Shown: positions 8,562 through 17,543, counted from the stretch's first letter. The stretch: 48,372 bases of DNA from Arthrobacter sp. AK04 (GCF_021129155.1 NZ_JAJOMC010000034.1:1-48372); one strand, 5' to 3'. The notes: generated by a model not told the origin, from the letters alone. A program made the numbers and translations.

Positions 8562-8603
8562 ACGGCTGCTGTTTTGAACCACCCAGGCGTCCACGGCCGG
8601 AGG

Positions 8604-9062
8604 TCAGGCCCGGGCTTCGGCGAGGTCCTTGAGTTTGGCAAGGGCCACGGGCCAAGTGTCATTCAGCATGGATGCCCACTCGTCCACGCTGTCAAGCTCC
8701 ACCTCGACCCTCGTCACGCCGCCGTCTTCGGTGAATGAATAGTTTTCATGGGCTCCGATGAATTCCTTCGCCGCATCGCTGGTCCTGTCCTCCCCACCGC
8801 CGACGATCTGGCCGAGATATCGCAAGGAGACGAACTCATGGGGCCTGATTTCCTCAACTGTTGCGATCATCCCTCCCACGGACCCCTCGCCGTCCGGGCC
8901 GAGGAACCGAATTTCGCTGCCCGGGTTCCAGTCGCCCTCATAGAAAGAACCCGTCTCGCTGAAAGCGCTCGTCCATTCCCGGTACGTGGCATCATCGAGC
9001 ATCGTGGCCCAGACGGCTTGGGCGGGAGCGTTGATTTGCACCTCAAATTTCAGCTTTTCCAT
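8604..9062 (-). CDS. SRPBCC (AHSA1-like) domain protein
   Basis: A 152-residue START/AHSA1-type single-domain protein opening with EVQINAPAQAVWATMLD, the standard first strand and helix of the fold, and ending in a long C-terminal helix (WASMLNDTWPVALAKLKDLA). Such proteins bind small hydrophobic ligands in a cavity; the ligand is unknown. The ATG at 9062 is chosen because the domain starts there; the longer frame to 9134 adds low-complexity residues. It is the only leftward gene between umuC and the pfkB gene. Confidence 0.8.
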   Translation of the reverse strand: MEKLKFEVQINAPAQAVWATMLDDATYREWTSAFSETGSFYEGDWNPGSEIRFLGPDGEGSVGGMIATVEEIRPHEFVSLRYLGQIVGGGEDRTSDAAKEFIGAHENYSFTEDGGVTRVEVELDSVDEWASMLNDTWPVALAKLKDLAEARA

Positions 9063-9219
9063 GCCTGATCGTACGTCCGGTTCAGGCCCGGAAACAGGCC
9101 CCGGTGAACGGCAACCCTTGGGACCCAGGGGCACTCCTTCAGGCGCCCCGGAAAAAGACGTCCGGCGACGTTTCTTGTCGCTGCGCTACGTCCCGTTGAG
9201 CTACCGAGACGTCCCGTGA

Positions 9220-9440
9220 ACGCCCGCTACGGAACCGATTGCGGCGCTGGTCATCCACCGTTCGCTGAAGAACATCGTGTTCACCGTTGACCCGCTGGCC
9301 GGAACCTTGAGAAGCTCCTGGCCGACGGGGTGGCTGCCGGCACCACCAAGCAGGCCGATATCAACGGCATCTTCGACCTGACCGCGCTCAACAGCGTAAC
9401 GGGCGAGAAGACCTCGGCCGCGGGGCTGGGCAAGGAGTAG
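9220..9440 (+). pseudogene. Remnant of a sulfonate/NitT/TauT-type ABC binding protein (C-terminal end)
   Basis: Read rightwards, 9231-9307 encodes EPIAALVIHRSLKNIVFTVD and a few more residues. After a one-base deletion near 9306 the next frame gives LEKLLADGVAAGTTKQADIN and ends NSVTGEKTSAAGLGKE at the TAG 9438-9440. This reads as the last ~70 residues of an aliphatic-sulfonate/SsuA-TauA-like periplasmic binding protein. A TGA stands upstream at 9216-9218, and the rest of the gene and its transporter partners are absent. It is a frameshifted leftover, not an active gene. Family identity rests on recall of the C-terminal signature. Confidence 0.65.
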
Positions 9441-9449
9441 CAGGCCCAT

Positions 9450-9505
9450 CGATTGCTCCGCAGGCGTCGTTTTGGTCACTCAAAAAGACACCTGCGGAGC
9501 AGTCG
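9450..9505. terminator. Long hairpin, bidirectional terminator
   Basis: TGCTCCGCAGG (9454-9464) pairs exactly with CCTGCGGAGCA (9491-9501). The stem extends outward and inward to about 18 bp with two mismatches that could be G-U pairs, and an inner GTTTT/CAAAA adds further pairing. It sits between the rightward binding-protein remnant and the end of the leftward kinase gene. Confidence 0.7.
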
Positions 9506-9520
9506 AAGCGCCAGTTCTGC

Positions 9521-10465
9521 CTACTCCCCCAGGACGGCGTCCAGCTCCGCCCGCGTGGGCGGGTTCGCACCCGGCCGGGAAACCGTCACCGCGGCGGCCC
9601 GGGCAGCATGCGCCAGGAGCTCGGCCAGCCCCTCGGCGGGCAGTTCGCGCAGGTCCTTGCGGTTCTGGGCGCCATCCAGGCCGCGGTCCACCAGCCCGGA
9701 CAACAGAGCCGCCATAAAGGAATCGCCCGCCCCCACGGTGTCGGCCACCTCAACCCGGGGTGCCGGCACCTTGGCTTCGCCGGCGTGGCACACTCCCCAG
9801 GGCCCGTCGGCACCGCGCGTGACCACCACCATGGCCGGCCCCTCGGATCCGCCCAGGGACAACCAGCGGCGCGCGGCATCCAGCACGTCCATGTCCGGGT
9901 ACAGCCAGGCGAGGTCCTCGTCGGATGCCTTGACCACGTCCGCCAGGGTCACGAACTTTTCCGTGTGACGGCGCGCGTAGTCCACATCGGTGATGATGCT
10001 GGGCCGGCAGTTGGGGTCGAAGCTGATGGTGGCGTGCGGGTGGGCGTATTCGACGGCGGCCAGCACGTCGGTGGCGCCCGGCGCCAGCATGGTGGCGATG
10101 GAGCCGGTGTGCAGCAGCGTGGTGCCCTGCAGCATGAAGGCAAGCCGGTCGGCGATGCCGGGAAGCTCCCAGGTGAGGTCGAACGTGTAGGTGGCGGCGC
10201 CGTCGTCGTCAATCAGGGCGGTGGCCACGCTGGTGGGCAGGTCATCCGGGCCCATTGGAATCATCACGGAGCTGGCGCGCAGGTGCGCCGCGACCGCATC
10301 GCCGTAGGCGTCGCGGCCATACCGGCCGATGAACTGCACCGGGTGGTCAAGGCGGGCCAGGCCCACCGCCACGTTCAGCGGGCTGCCGCCCACGTGGGCT
10401 TCAATCCCCGAGGCGCGCTGGACAACGTCAACAAGGCCTTCGCCAATAACAGTGAGCATGGTCAT
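9521..10465 (-). CDS. PfkB family carbohydrate kinase (fructokinase-like)
   Basis: A 314-residue ribokinase-fold sugar kinase. The N-terminal signature HVGGSPLNVAVGLARL and the C-terminal ATP-site signature VADTVGAGDSFMAAL, with the catalytic aspartate of GAGD, are both intact. The TFDLTWELP segment and overall length resemble bacterial fructokinases, but the sugar is not certain. The start is at 10465 or the second ATG two codons on; neither has a strong ribosome site. It ends in a strong hairpin. A second PfkB kinase lies at 14918-15916. Confidence 0.85.
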   Translation of the reverse strand: MTMLTVIGEGLVDVVQRASGIEAHVGGSPLNVAVGLARLDHPVQFIGRYGRDAYGDAVAAHLRASSVMIPMGPDDLPTSVATALIDDDGAATYTFDLTWELPGIADRLAFMLQGTTLLHTGSIATMLAPGATDVLAAVEYAHPHATISFDPNCRPSIITDVDYARRHTEKFVTLADVVKASDEDLAWLYPDMDVLDAARRWLSLGGSEGPAMVVVTRGADGPWGVCHAGEAKVPAPRVEVADTVGAGDSFMAALLSGLVDRGLDGAQNRKDLRELPAEGLAELLAHAARAAAVTVSRPGANPPTRAELDAVLGE

Positions 10466-10537
10466 ACTCTGCCAGAAAGAGCGCCGCTGACGCTGTCCGT
10501 GACGGCGGCCGCGGTGTCAGGGGCCAGCCGGCGGGGG

Positions 10538-11113
10538 TCAGTGCAGGGCGCCGTCCGGTTCCGTGGTCCGCCAGGCGTGGAAGGGCACGGCCAGTCCCGC
10601 CCTGGTCGGGGCGCAGATAAAGGGGCCAGCCTGGGCTTCCTCCGCGGGAGCGAGCGGAACCACCCGGACCAGCTGCAGGGCCCCGTCCCCTGCCTTGGCC
10701 CGGATGGTCAGTGCGTCGCCGCTGCGGCTGATCCGGACGAGGACCCGGCTTCCCTTCCAGGCCGGAACCGGAGCCAGGGACCAGTCGGACATCCTGTCGG
10801 TGACCACCGCCCCCACCTGGCAGGCGCCGTCGGCGAATTCGACGCCGGCCTTGACCCACTTCGCGGCGGAAACACGCACGAAGATCCCGGCCTGGTCGAA
10901 CTGCTCCGAGAAGCCTGCGGTGAATTCCACCTCCATGGCGGAATCCTGCGGGAACGGCGCCAGAAGCGCGTGCTCGCTGTCATGGACGAAGCCGTACGAC
11001 GTCACCCGCCAGGCGTCGCTGCCCTCCTTGGCAGTGACCAGCAGATCCGTGCCGTGCTCGACGGCGGAAACGGGCGGGTTGGTCCAGGTACCGTGCTGCC
11101 AGGGAATGTCCAT
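10538..11113 (-). CDS. DUF1349 family protein
   Basis: A 191-residue protein of the concanavalin-like DUF1349 family, recognised from the alternating strands with FSEQFDQAGIFVRVS and WVKAGVEF. Relatives in fungi and bacteria are found near sugar genes but no activity is assigned here. The ATG at 11113 follows GGCGG; the longer frame to 11197 overlaps the neighbouring hydrolase gene and starts in non-conserved sequence. It follows the alpha/beta hydrolase by 50 bases on the same strand. Confidence 0.75.
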   Translation of the reverse strand: MDIPWQHGTWTNPPVSAVEHGTDLLVTAKEGSDAWRVTSYGFVHDSEHALLAPFPQDSAMEVEFTAGFSEQFDQAGIFVRVSAAKWVKAGVEFADGACQVGAVVTDRMSDWSLAPVPAWKGSRVLVRISRSGDALTIRAKAGDGALQLVRVVPLAPAEEAQAGPFICAPTRAGLAVPFHAWRTTEPDGALH

Positions 11114-11163
11114 GGCCGCCACTGTACTGCAGGCCGGCGCGCCGCTTTGTGCCTCCGCTGCGC

Positions 11164-11964
11164 TCAGCGCATCAGCTCCCGGACGAGTTCCCGGCACGTT
11201 CCGTAGGCCGGGGCATGGGGATCGATCAAGCCGAAATGGTCCCCGGGCACCGTCACAAGCTGTGCCGGCACAGGCCCGGACTCACTCGCCTCCACATAGG
11301 AGGTGGACATCGCCAGCGGCACGGATTCATCCTCCGTGGCATGAACGGCGTAGACGGGAATGTCCAAGGGCAGCGCGGCCATCGGATCCGCGTACCGGTA
11401 CCGGCCGGGGATTTCCGACGGCGGCCCGCCCAGGAAGTTGGCCACCGCACCATCGCTGAGGTGCATCTTCTCCGCTTCCGCCAGGTTCAGCACGCCGGAC
11501 TGGCTCACCACCCCGATGAGGCGGACGCCGTCATCCCTCGCTCCAACCTCGCTGTGCTCACCCACCAGCCCCAACCGGGGCAGCCGGTCGCGGCCCGCCG
11601 CCCACACCGCGAGGTGCCCGCCTGCGGAATGGCCCAGCGCCACCACCTTGGCCAGGTCCAGGGCATGGGGCCCGGCAAGCTCCTGCAGTTTCTCGATGCC
11701 CGCCAGGACATCTGTGAACGTCTGCGGCCAGCCGCCGCCATTCCCTGCCCGGCGGTACTCCAGGTTCCAGGCGGCCATTCCCTGCGCGGCGAGGTCCACA
11801 GCCAGCGGCTCCCCCAGCTCGGCCCCGTACTTGGACCGCCAGTAGCCGCCGTGGATCACCACCACCACGCCTCGGTGGGCACCGCCGTCGGGCAGGTCAG
11901 GAAGGAAAAGTTCGCCCCACTGGCTGGGGTCCCCGCCGTACTTATACCTATGCCGCTGCACCAT
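11164..11964 (-). CDS. Alpha/beta hydrolase (arylformamidase/esterase-like)
   Basis: A 266-residue hydrolase counted from the ATG at 11964. It has the oxyanion-hole motif HGGYW, the nucleophile elbow GHSAG and a C-terminal DHFGLID supplying the histidine. HGGYW with GHSAG and SGVLNL is typical of the kynurenine formamidase/BD-FAE esterase group, but no tryptophan-catabolism genes are near. The longer frame to 12075 overlaps the start of the divergent GYD gene and is less likely. No clear Shine-Dalgarno sequence supports either start. Confidence 0.8.
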   Translation of the reverse strand: MVQRHRYKYGGDPSQWGELFLPDLPDGGAHRGVVVVIHGGYWRSKYGAELGEPLAVDLAAQGMAAWNLEYRRAGNGGGWPQTFTDVLAGIEKLQELAGPHALDLAKVVALGHSAGGHLAVWAAGRDRLPRLGLVGEHSEVGARDDGVRLIGVVSQSGVLNLAEAEKMHLSDGAVANFLGGPPSEIPGRYRYADPMAALPLDIPVYAVHATEDESVPLAMSTSYVEASESGPVPAQLVTVPGDHFGLIDPHAPAYGTCRELVRELMR

Positions 11965-12068
11965 GTGCAGAGCGTACCGCCAGCCAATGACAAAGCCGTT
12001 GCCGTGCCATCCGTGCACTGCCATTCTGGGTAAACCCGCACTCCAGAACCCAATGAAGGGACAGGAAA

Positions 12069-12395
12069 ATGCCACTCTATCTGTCGAAGTTCAGCTACAC
12101 ACCGGAGACCTGGGGCCGGCTGATCAACAACCCCGAAGACCGGCGGAAAGCCGCGCAGGCGTACATCGAATCAGTAGGCGGAAAGCTGCACGGATTCTGG
12201 TACGCCTTTGGGAGCCACGACGGCTACAACCTGTGGGAAGCACCGGACAACGTTTCCATGGCGGCGGTAGCACTGGCCATCAGCGGCGGCGGCGCGCTGA
12301 GCTCGTTTGAAACCACAGTGCTGATGAGCGTGGAGGACACAATGGAAGCCCTACAGAAGGCAGGCGAGATCAAGTACCGGCCGCCGGGCAGCTGA
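12069..12395 (+). CDS. GYD domain protein
   Basis: A 108-residue ferredoxin-like-fold protein of the GYD family, named after the signature seen here as SHDGYNLW. It starts MPLYLSKFSYTPETW, as usual for the family. An AGGGACAGGA stretch precedes the ATG. No biochemical function is established. It is divergent from the alpha/beta hydrolase and 81 bases before the aldehyde dehydrogenase. Confidence 0.85.
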   Translation: MPLYLSKFSYTPETWGRLINNPEDRRKAAQAYIESVGGKLHGFWYAFGSHDGYNLWEAPDNVSMAAVALAISGGGALSSFETTVLMSVEDTMEALQKAGEIKYRPPGS

Positions 12396-12476
12396 ACCTC
12401 CGGGACTACCGGTCCAGGATCGGCGGCCCTCCTGCGGCTAGGCTCGGGAATTACATTGCAGCCAAAGGGGACCACG

Positions 12477-14057
12477 ATGACCAGCACCACCCAGCCGGGA
12501 ACCACGCCGCCAGCAACCGGCCGAAAGCTTGCAGTTACTGAGGCTCTTTCCCACCTGCCGGAGCTGGTGACCTGCGGACCGGGCCGGGCAACGCAGGCCT
12601 CCCATTCGCCGCTGGACGGCAGCCTGGTGGGTGCCGTCCCCGTCTGCACGCCAGACGACGTCGCGGCCGCCGTCGACAGCGCCCGGGCAGCCCAGCGGGA
12701 GTGGGCAGCCGTTCCCCTCCGTGCGCGCCGCGCCGTCGTCGGGCGGTTCCACGCACTGCTCCTCCACAGGGAGGCGGAGATCCTGGACCTGGTCCAGGCG
12801 GAGAGCGGCAAGTCGCGGCTCAACGCGTTCGAGGAACTCGCCGACGCCGCCCTGACCGCGGCCTACTACCGGCGCACAGCCGAACGCTTCCTCCGCCCGC
12901 GCCGCCGAACGGGAGCGGCGCCGGGCCTGACGCGGACGGTGGAGTACCGGATCCCCAAGGGCGTGGTGGGCATCATCAGCCCGTGGAACTATCCCCTGAC
13001 CCTCGCCGTCTCGGATGCGATCCCCGCCCTGCTGGCCGGCAACGCCTGTGTCCTCAAGCCTGACTCCCAGACCCCGTTCACAGCACTCCTTGCCCTGGAG
13101 CTGCTGCGGGAGGCCGGGCTTCCGCGGGACCTGTTCCAGATCGTGACCGGGGACGGGCCGGTGCTGGGCCCCGCCCTGATCGGCGGCGCCGATTTCCTCA
13201 TGTTTACGGGATCCTCCGGGACCGGGAAGGTGGTGGCGCAGCAGTGCGCGGAGCGGCTGATCGGCTTCTCGGGCGAACTGGGCGGGAAGAATGCCACGCT
13301 GGTCCTCGCCGACGCGGACCTGGACAAGGCGGCCAGGGGCGCCGCGCAGGGGTGCTTTTCCAACTCCGGCCAGCTGTGCATCAGCATGGAACGCATCTAC
13401 GTCCACCGCGCTGTCTTCGACGACTTCCTGGCAACGTTCACTGAACAGGTGGAAGCGATCCGGCTGGGTGCCGGGCCGGGCTGGGACATCGACATGGGCT
13501 CGCTCACGGGCCAACGGCAGCTGGACCGGGTCAGCGCGCATGTGGAGGACGCCCTGGCCGAGGGCGCGCAACTCATCACGGGCGGACGTGCGCGGCCGGA
13601 CCTTGGCCCGTACTTCTACGAACCCACCGTCCTCACCGGCGTGACCGGGGAGATGGTGGTCGCCCGGGAGGAAACCTTCGGGCCCGTGGTGGCCGTCTAC
13701 CAGGTGGACGGCGACGACGAAGCGGTGGCCCTGGCCAACGACTCCCATTACGGGCTCAACGCCAGCGTCTGGTCCGCGCGGCACGGCCGCGAGGTGGGCC
13801 GGCGCCTTCTCGCCGGGACGGTCAATGTCAACGACGGCTACTCCGCAGCGTGGGCCTCGCACGATGCCCCGATGGGCGGGATGAAGGATTCCGGCGTGGG
13901 GCGGCGCCACGGCAGGGAGGGCATCCTGAAGTACACGGAAGCCCAGACAGTCGCGAGCCAGCGTCTTGTTCCCGTGGGCCCTCCGCCCGGCATGACGAAC
14001 GAGCGGTACACCAGGCTGGTCAAGGGCGCGCTCACGCTGATGGGGCGGCTGCGCTGA
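12477..14057 (+). CDS. Succinate-semialdehyde dehydrogenase-like aldehyde dehydrogenase
   Basis: A 526-residue NAD(P)+-dependent aldehyde dehydrogenase. Catalytic and cofactor residues are visible: N171 in SPWNYPLT, K194 in VLKPDSQTP, E267 in FSGELGGKN and the nucleophile C301 in NSGQLCIS. The group resembles actinobacterial GabD2-type succinate-semialdehyde dehydrogenases. I chose the ATG at 12477 because GGGG lies just upstream; an in-frame ATG at 12456 adds seven residues. Its stop overlaps the SDR start by one base (TGATG), so the two enzymes are translationally coupled and probably act in one oxidation pathway. Confidence 0.88.
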   Translation: MTSTTQPGTTPPATGRKLAVTEALSHLPELVTCGPGRATQASHSPLDGSLVGAVPVCTPDDVAAAVDSARAAQREWAAVPLRARRAVVGRFHALLLHREAEILDLVQAESGKSRLNAFEELADAALTAAYYRRTAERFLRPRRRTGAAPGLTRTVEYRIPKGVVGIISPWNYPLTLAVSDAIPALLAGNACVLKPDSQTPFTALLALELLREAGLPRDLFQIVTGDGPVLGPALIGGADFLMFTGSSGTGKVVAQQCAERLIGFSGELGGKNATLVLADADLDKAARGAAQGCFSNSGQLCISMERIYVHRAVFDDFLATFTEQVEAIRLGAGPGWDIDMGSLTGQRQLDRVSAHVEDALAEGAQLITGGRARPDLGPYFYEPTVLTGVTGEMVVAREETFGPVVAVYQVDGDDEAVALANDSHYGLNASVWSARHGREVGRRLLAGTVNVNDGYSAAWASHDAPMGGMKDSGVGRRHGREGILKYTEAQTVASQRLVPVGPPPGMTNERYTRLVKGALTLMGRLR

Positions 14058-14908
14058 TGGCCGGCGGAACAGCGCTCTCCGGCAGCACCGTGCTCATCAC
14101 CGGGGGCGGCAGCGGGCTGGGCCGCCGCATGGCCCTGGACGCTTCCCGGCGGGGTGCGCGGGTGGTCATCTGGGATGTTTCGGCCGACGGCGGGACTCGG
14201 GTCCGCGATGAAATCCGCGCCGCCGGCGGCGAGGCGGAAGCGCAGACCCTGAATGTGGCGGACAGGGAGGCCGTGCAGGCGGCGGCCGCGGCTGCAGGTC
14301 CGGTGGACGTGCTGATCAACAACGCCGGTGTGGTCACGGGAAAACTGCTCCTGGATGCCGCCGACGAGGATATTGAGCGGACCTTCGAGGTCAACGTCCT
14401 GGCACTGTACTGGGTGACGCGCGCGTTCCTCCCCGGCATGGCCGCCCGCGACCGGGGCACCGTGGTGACAGTTGCCAGCGCGGCCGGGCTGGTGGGCGTC
14501 GCCAGGCAGACCGACTACTCGGCCAGCAAATTCGCCGCGTTCGGCTTCAACGAGTCACTGCGCGCCGAGCTGCGGGCGGGCAGGACCGGCGTCCGCACCC
14601 TGGTGGTCTGCCCGTACTACATCGACACGGGCATGTTCGACGGCGTGCGTACCCGGTTCCCGCGGCTCCTCCCCATCCTGGAAGAGGAGGCGGTGGCGGC
14701 CAAGGTGCTGGACGCCGTCGAAAGCGGGCGGCAGAAGCTGGTCCTCCCGCCGCTCGTTAACCTGGTCCCGGCCGCCCGGCTGCTTCCGGTGGGGGCCTTC
14801 GACCGGCTCATGGACACCCTGGGCATCAACCGGACTATGGACCGGTTCACTGGTCGCCTCGCCGACGTTTCGGGGGCACGCGGCGTAAAGGACGACGGCG
14901 GCGCCTGA
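14057..14908 (+). CDS. Short-chain dehydrogenase/reductase
   Basis: A 283-residue classical SDR. The cofactor motif TGGGSGLG (15-22), NNAG (88-91), catalytic S141, and YSASK (Y154, K158) are all present. D40 at the end of the second strand suggests preference for NAD. The longer C-terminal part resembles retinol/long-chain alcohol dehydrogenase-like SDRs. Coupling to the aldehyde dehydrogenase suggests an alcohol-aldehyde-acid sequence; the substrate is unknown. It ends within a hairpin shared with the convergent ribokinase gene. Confidence 0.88.
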   Translation: MAGGTALSGSTVLITGGGSGLGRRMALDASRRGARVVIWDVSADGGTRVRDEIRAAGGEAEAQTLNVADREAVQAAAAAAGPVDVLINNAGVVTGKLLLDAADEDIERTFEVNVLALYWVTRAFLPGMAARDRGTVVTVASAAGLVGVARQTDYSASKFAAFGFNESLRAELRAGRTGVRTLVVCPYYIDTGMFDGVRTRFPRLLPILEEEAVAAKVLDAVESGRQKLVLPPLVNLVPAARLLPVGAFDRLMDTLGINRTMDRFTGRLADVSGARGVKDDGGA

Positions 14909-14927
14909 GCGTCCTTGTCAGGCGCCG
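14899..14927. terminator. Bidirectional hairpin spanning both stop codons
   Basis: CGGCGCCTGA (14899-14908) pairs exactly with TCAGGCGCCG (14918-14927) around a 9-base loop. The stem contains the TGA of the rightward SDR gene and the TGA of the leftward ribokinase gene, so one element can terminate both. Confidence 0.7.
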
Positions 14928-15916
14928 AGCAAGCGGGCCACGTCAGCCGCCGCCGGGTAGGCTGCCTGCGTCCCCTTCCGGGTGGTGGCCAGGGCCGCAG
15001 CCGCGGAAGCAAAAGCAGCTGCCCCGGCGAGTGCGTCCCCGGCGGCCAGCCGGACGGCAACGGCGCCGGTGAAGGCGTCGCCCGCGCCGGTGGTGTCCAC
15101 GCCCGTGACCGTGATGGGCTTAATCCGGATGACCCGGGCCCCTTCAGGAGCCAGTGAATCCAGCACTGCCGAGCCCTGCGCACCGAGAGTCACCACCGCC
15201 TGCCGGATCCCCCGCTCCGCAAACCGCGTTCTGGCCCCATCCCAGGCAGCATTGTCCCACTCGGCAGCAGGCGCATCGGGGCCCGGAACGGCTGCATTGT
15301 CACCCAGGAACAGCGCGGCCTCATGCGCGTTGACCAACAGGACGTCGGTGAGTGCGGTGAGCTCCTCCGGCACCTCGCCGTAAGGCGAGAGATTGAGCAG
15401 GACTGTTGCGCCGGCGTCGTGCCCTGCCCGTGCCGCTGCCAGTACCGTGTCCATGCCCACCTCCAGGCAGAGGCAGACGACGGCGGCCTCCTCCAGGACA
15501 TCCGACGCTGCCGCCACGTCCGCGGGCGACAAGGTGCCGTTGGCGCCGGCCGAGATGATGATGTTGTTCTCGCCGCCGGCATCGACGGCGATCACGGCGA
15601 CGCCCGTGGGCTCGGGTGACGTCCGGACATGCCCCACATCAACCCAGGAGCCTGCGGCGGAGGAGAGCAGCATGCTGCCGTTGGGGTCCTCCCCCACCGC
15701 GCCCACGAGGCTGACGTTCCCGCCCAGCCGGCTGGCGGCGACGGCCTGGTTGGCGCTCTTGCCGCCCGGGTTCACGGCGAATCCGTTGCCGTGCACCGTC
15801 TCGCCGGGGAGCGGGAGGCGTTCGCAGTAGATGGTGAGGTCCGCGTTCAGGGAGCCGACGACGACGATCCGGCCTGCCTGTTCGACGGCGGGCGGCCGGG
15901 TGCCGGAGTTGAGCAT
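14918..15916 (-). CDS. rbsK: Ribokinase-like PfkB family kinase
   Basis: A 332-residue PfkB kinase. The N-terminal signature VVVGSLNADL and NPGGKSANQAVAASRLGG is the ribokinase form, and DTTGAGDAFTGA carries the catalytic aspartate. Ribokinases make ribose 5-phosphate from ribose. I chose the ATG at 15916; the longer frame to 15970 lacks support. No ribose transporter is nearby, so the physiological sugar is not certain. Confidence 0.85.
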   Translation of the reverse strand: MLNSGTRPPAVEQAGRIVVVGSLNADLTIYCERLPLPGETVHGNGFAVNPGGKSANQAVAASRLGGNVSLVGAVGEDPNGSMLLSSAAGSWVDVGHVRTSPEPTGVAVIAVDAGGENNIIISAGANGTLSPADVAAASDVLEEAAVVCLCLEVGMDTVLAAARAGHDAGATVLLNLSPYGEVPEELTALTDVLLVNAHEAALFLGDNAAVPGPDAPAAEWDNAAWDGARTRFAERGIRQAVVTLGAQGSAVLDSLAPEGARVIRIKPITVTGVDTTGAGDAFTGAVAVRLAAGDALAGAAAFASAAAALATTRKGTQAAYPAAADVARLLGA

Positions 15917-16009
15917 GGTGTTGACCGTACCGGTGCACCTGATGCCGGGCAACACCGCGCAGCCGACCACCCGGGGCCGGCTGTCCCGGCCGGAGAAGCA
16001 GCGCCGAAG

Positions 16010-16228
16010 CTACCGGTGCTTGTCCTTGTCGGGCCGCGGAGCCTCCGGAAGGGGCTGGGCCTCGTGGTGTTCGTACTTGCGGCGGGCTTCCTGGAGATGC
16101 TGTTCCAGCTTCTCCTCCGCCTCCCGCCGGCGCTGTCCTATGGTCCGGACCTGCTGGGTGGTTGGTGCAACATGGGCGCGCTGGTGGGGGCCAAGGTCCC
16201 GCGCAGTTGCATGGCTGGTATCGCTCAT
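16010..16228 (-). CDS. Small charged coiled-coil hypothetical protein
   Basis: A 72-residue protein beginning MSDTSHATARDLG, with a strongly charged helical middle (RRREAEEKLEQHLQEARRKY) and a basic, proline-rich tail. No family recognised. It lies 93 bases upstream of rbsK on the same strand. The ATG at 16228 is preferred over the frame start at 16438, which would overlap the divergent RelA-domain gene start. No clear ribosome site is seen. Confidence 0.5.
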   Translation of the reverse strand: MSDTSHATARDLGPHQRAHVAPTTQQVRTIGQRRREAEEKLEQHLQEARRKYEHHEAQPLPEAPRPDKDKHR

Positions 16229-16315
16229 ACGGGCATCGTCCCACCAGAATCCCCGGTCCGGAAGGCCTGGGCGAAACACGTTTTTCCGGGCGCGGGGACC
16301 GCTTATTTTCCTCAC

Positions 16316-16342
16316 CTGCCGGCCGCCCTTGGCGGCCGGCAG
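16316..16342. repeat. 12-bp perfect hairpin in the gap before the RelA/SpoT-domain gene
   Basis: CTGCCGGCCGCC (16316-16327) pairs with GGCGGCCGGCAG (16331-16342) with only CTT in the loop. It lies ~90 bases before the leftward small gene and ~95 bases before the rightward RelA/SpoT-domain gene. No T-tract follows on either side, so it is more likely a leader structure or a palindromic repeat than a terminator. Confidence 0.5.
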
Positions 16343-16436
16343 AACTCGCTCGTGGTGGGCCGATCCGCCGCCGCAGCGGACCGCTGAAGGCGCCCGCCGC
16401 CGTCGTTCTGTCAGTGCCCGGCCGTAAGCTGGAACC

Positions 16437-17543
16437 ATGCCGAGTCATTGGGACAGCCTGGACGCGAGCCTGCGCGAATCCGTGGAACAGAACGTGGAGA
16501 TCTACGAGCGCGTCCGCCCTGCCCTGAAACTGGTCACCCGGGACGTCCTGCTGACCCTGCGGGACATGCTGAAGGACTCCGAGGTCACGCCGCTGTTTGT
16601 CACCGGGCGCACCAAAACGGTGGAATCCTTCAAGGAAAAAATCTCCCGCATCGAGGAGCCGCTGGAGCCGGGCGGACCCCCGGTCCTGAAGTTCCCGGAC
16701 CCGTTCCGGACCCTCAATGACATGGTGGGGATCCGGGTGATCACCAAGCTGCCGGCCGAGAATGCGGTGGTGGCCAACATCATCAAGCACCAGCGCCAGC
16801 TCTTCGACTGCCGGGGCGACCGGGAAAAGGACATTGGCTCCATCGAATCCGGCACCTACGGGTATTCCAGCCGGCACCTGATCCTGCGCACCATCCAGAA
16901 CGAGGCCGTCAAGGAATACCAGCAGGTTTTCAACCCGGACGCCGTGCCCAACGGCAGCTACTTCTTTGAGTGCCAGATCCGCACCATTTTTGCCCACGCG
17001 TGGAGCGAGATCGAGCACGACATCCGGTTCAAGGCCGAGGACCCGCGCGCCTGGACCCCGCACTTCGACCGGCAGTTCACCGCCACCGCGGCCATGCTGG
17101 AGACGGTGGAAACTGCCTTCGCCGACCTGCACGAGCGCTATGAGGAAGTCCGCAGCTTCTGGGATGCCGAGGGCGAGGGCGCAGCGCCGCTGACGCCCAA
17201 CCGCATCAGGGATGTCTGGCGGACGCTGCTTCCGCACGTGGACCGCAAGGTGGACGACGATTGGGGCTGGGCCGCCGAGCTCCTCGCCGCACACGGCCTC
17301 AACCAGACCATGCAGCTGGCCGGGCTGCTCAGTGCCAACCGCATCACCGAGGTCCGGAGGGCCCTGGACCACCGTTACTCCCCCGGCCCCGACCGGCTGC
17401 TGGATGACCTGCTGCTGTGGCAGTACGGCACCAAGCACATCGACCTCACCGCGGAGGCCTCCGACACCGTGCCGCACCCGCGGCGCGACAGCCTGATGCG
17501 GCGGCTGCGGCAAATTGAGCGGTACCGGCTGACGAAGAAGTAA
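16437..17543 (+). CDS. RelA/SpoT-domain protein (alarmone synthetase-like)
   Basis: A 368-residue protein with a ppGpp-synthetase-type nucleotidyltransferase domain (about 30-200). Recognisable elements are VTGRTKTVESFKEKI (55-69), RTLNDMVGIRV (91-101) with metal-binding D95, GYSSRHLIL (142-150), and ECQIRTIFAHAWSEIEHD (178-195). There is no HD hydrolase, TGS or ACT domain, so it is a single-function protein distinct from the main Rel enzyme. The C-terminal ~165 residues are helical and unassigned. It may make (p)ppGpp or a related alarmone; toxic small synthetases are also known in this superfamily. Confidence 0.85.
   Translation: MPSHWDSLDASLRESVEQNVEIYERVRPALKLVTRDVLLTLRDMLKDSEVTPLFVTGRTKTVESFKEKISRIEEPLEPGGPPVLKFPDPFRTLNDMVGIRVITKLPAENAVVANIIKHQRQLFDCRGDREKDIGSIESGTYGYSSRHLILRTIQNEAVKEYQQVFNPDAVPNGSYFFECQIRTIFAHAWSEIEHDIRFKAEDPRAWTPHFDRQFTATAAMLETVETAFADLHERYEEVRSFWDAEGEGAAPLTPNRIRDVWRTLLPHVDRKVDDDWGWAAELLAAHGLNQTMQLAGLLSANRITEVRRALDHRYSPGPDRLLDDLLLWQYGTKHIDLTAEASDTVPHPRRDSLMRRLRQIERYRLTKK

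Noticed and set aside
9170..9220. tRNA gene on the minus strand
   Set aside because: A GTAGCTCAACGGGA segment looks like a D-arm, but no anticodon arm, T-arm or matching acceptor stem could be found.
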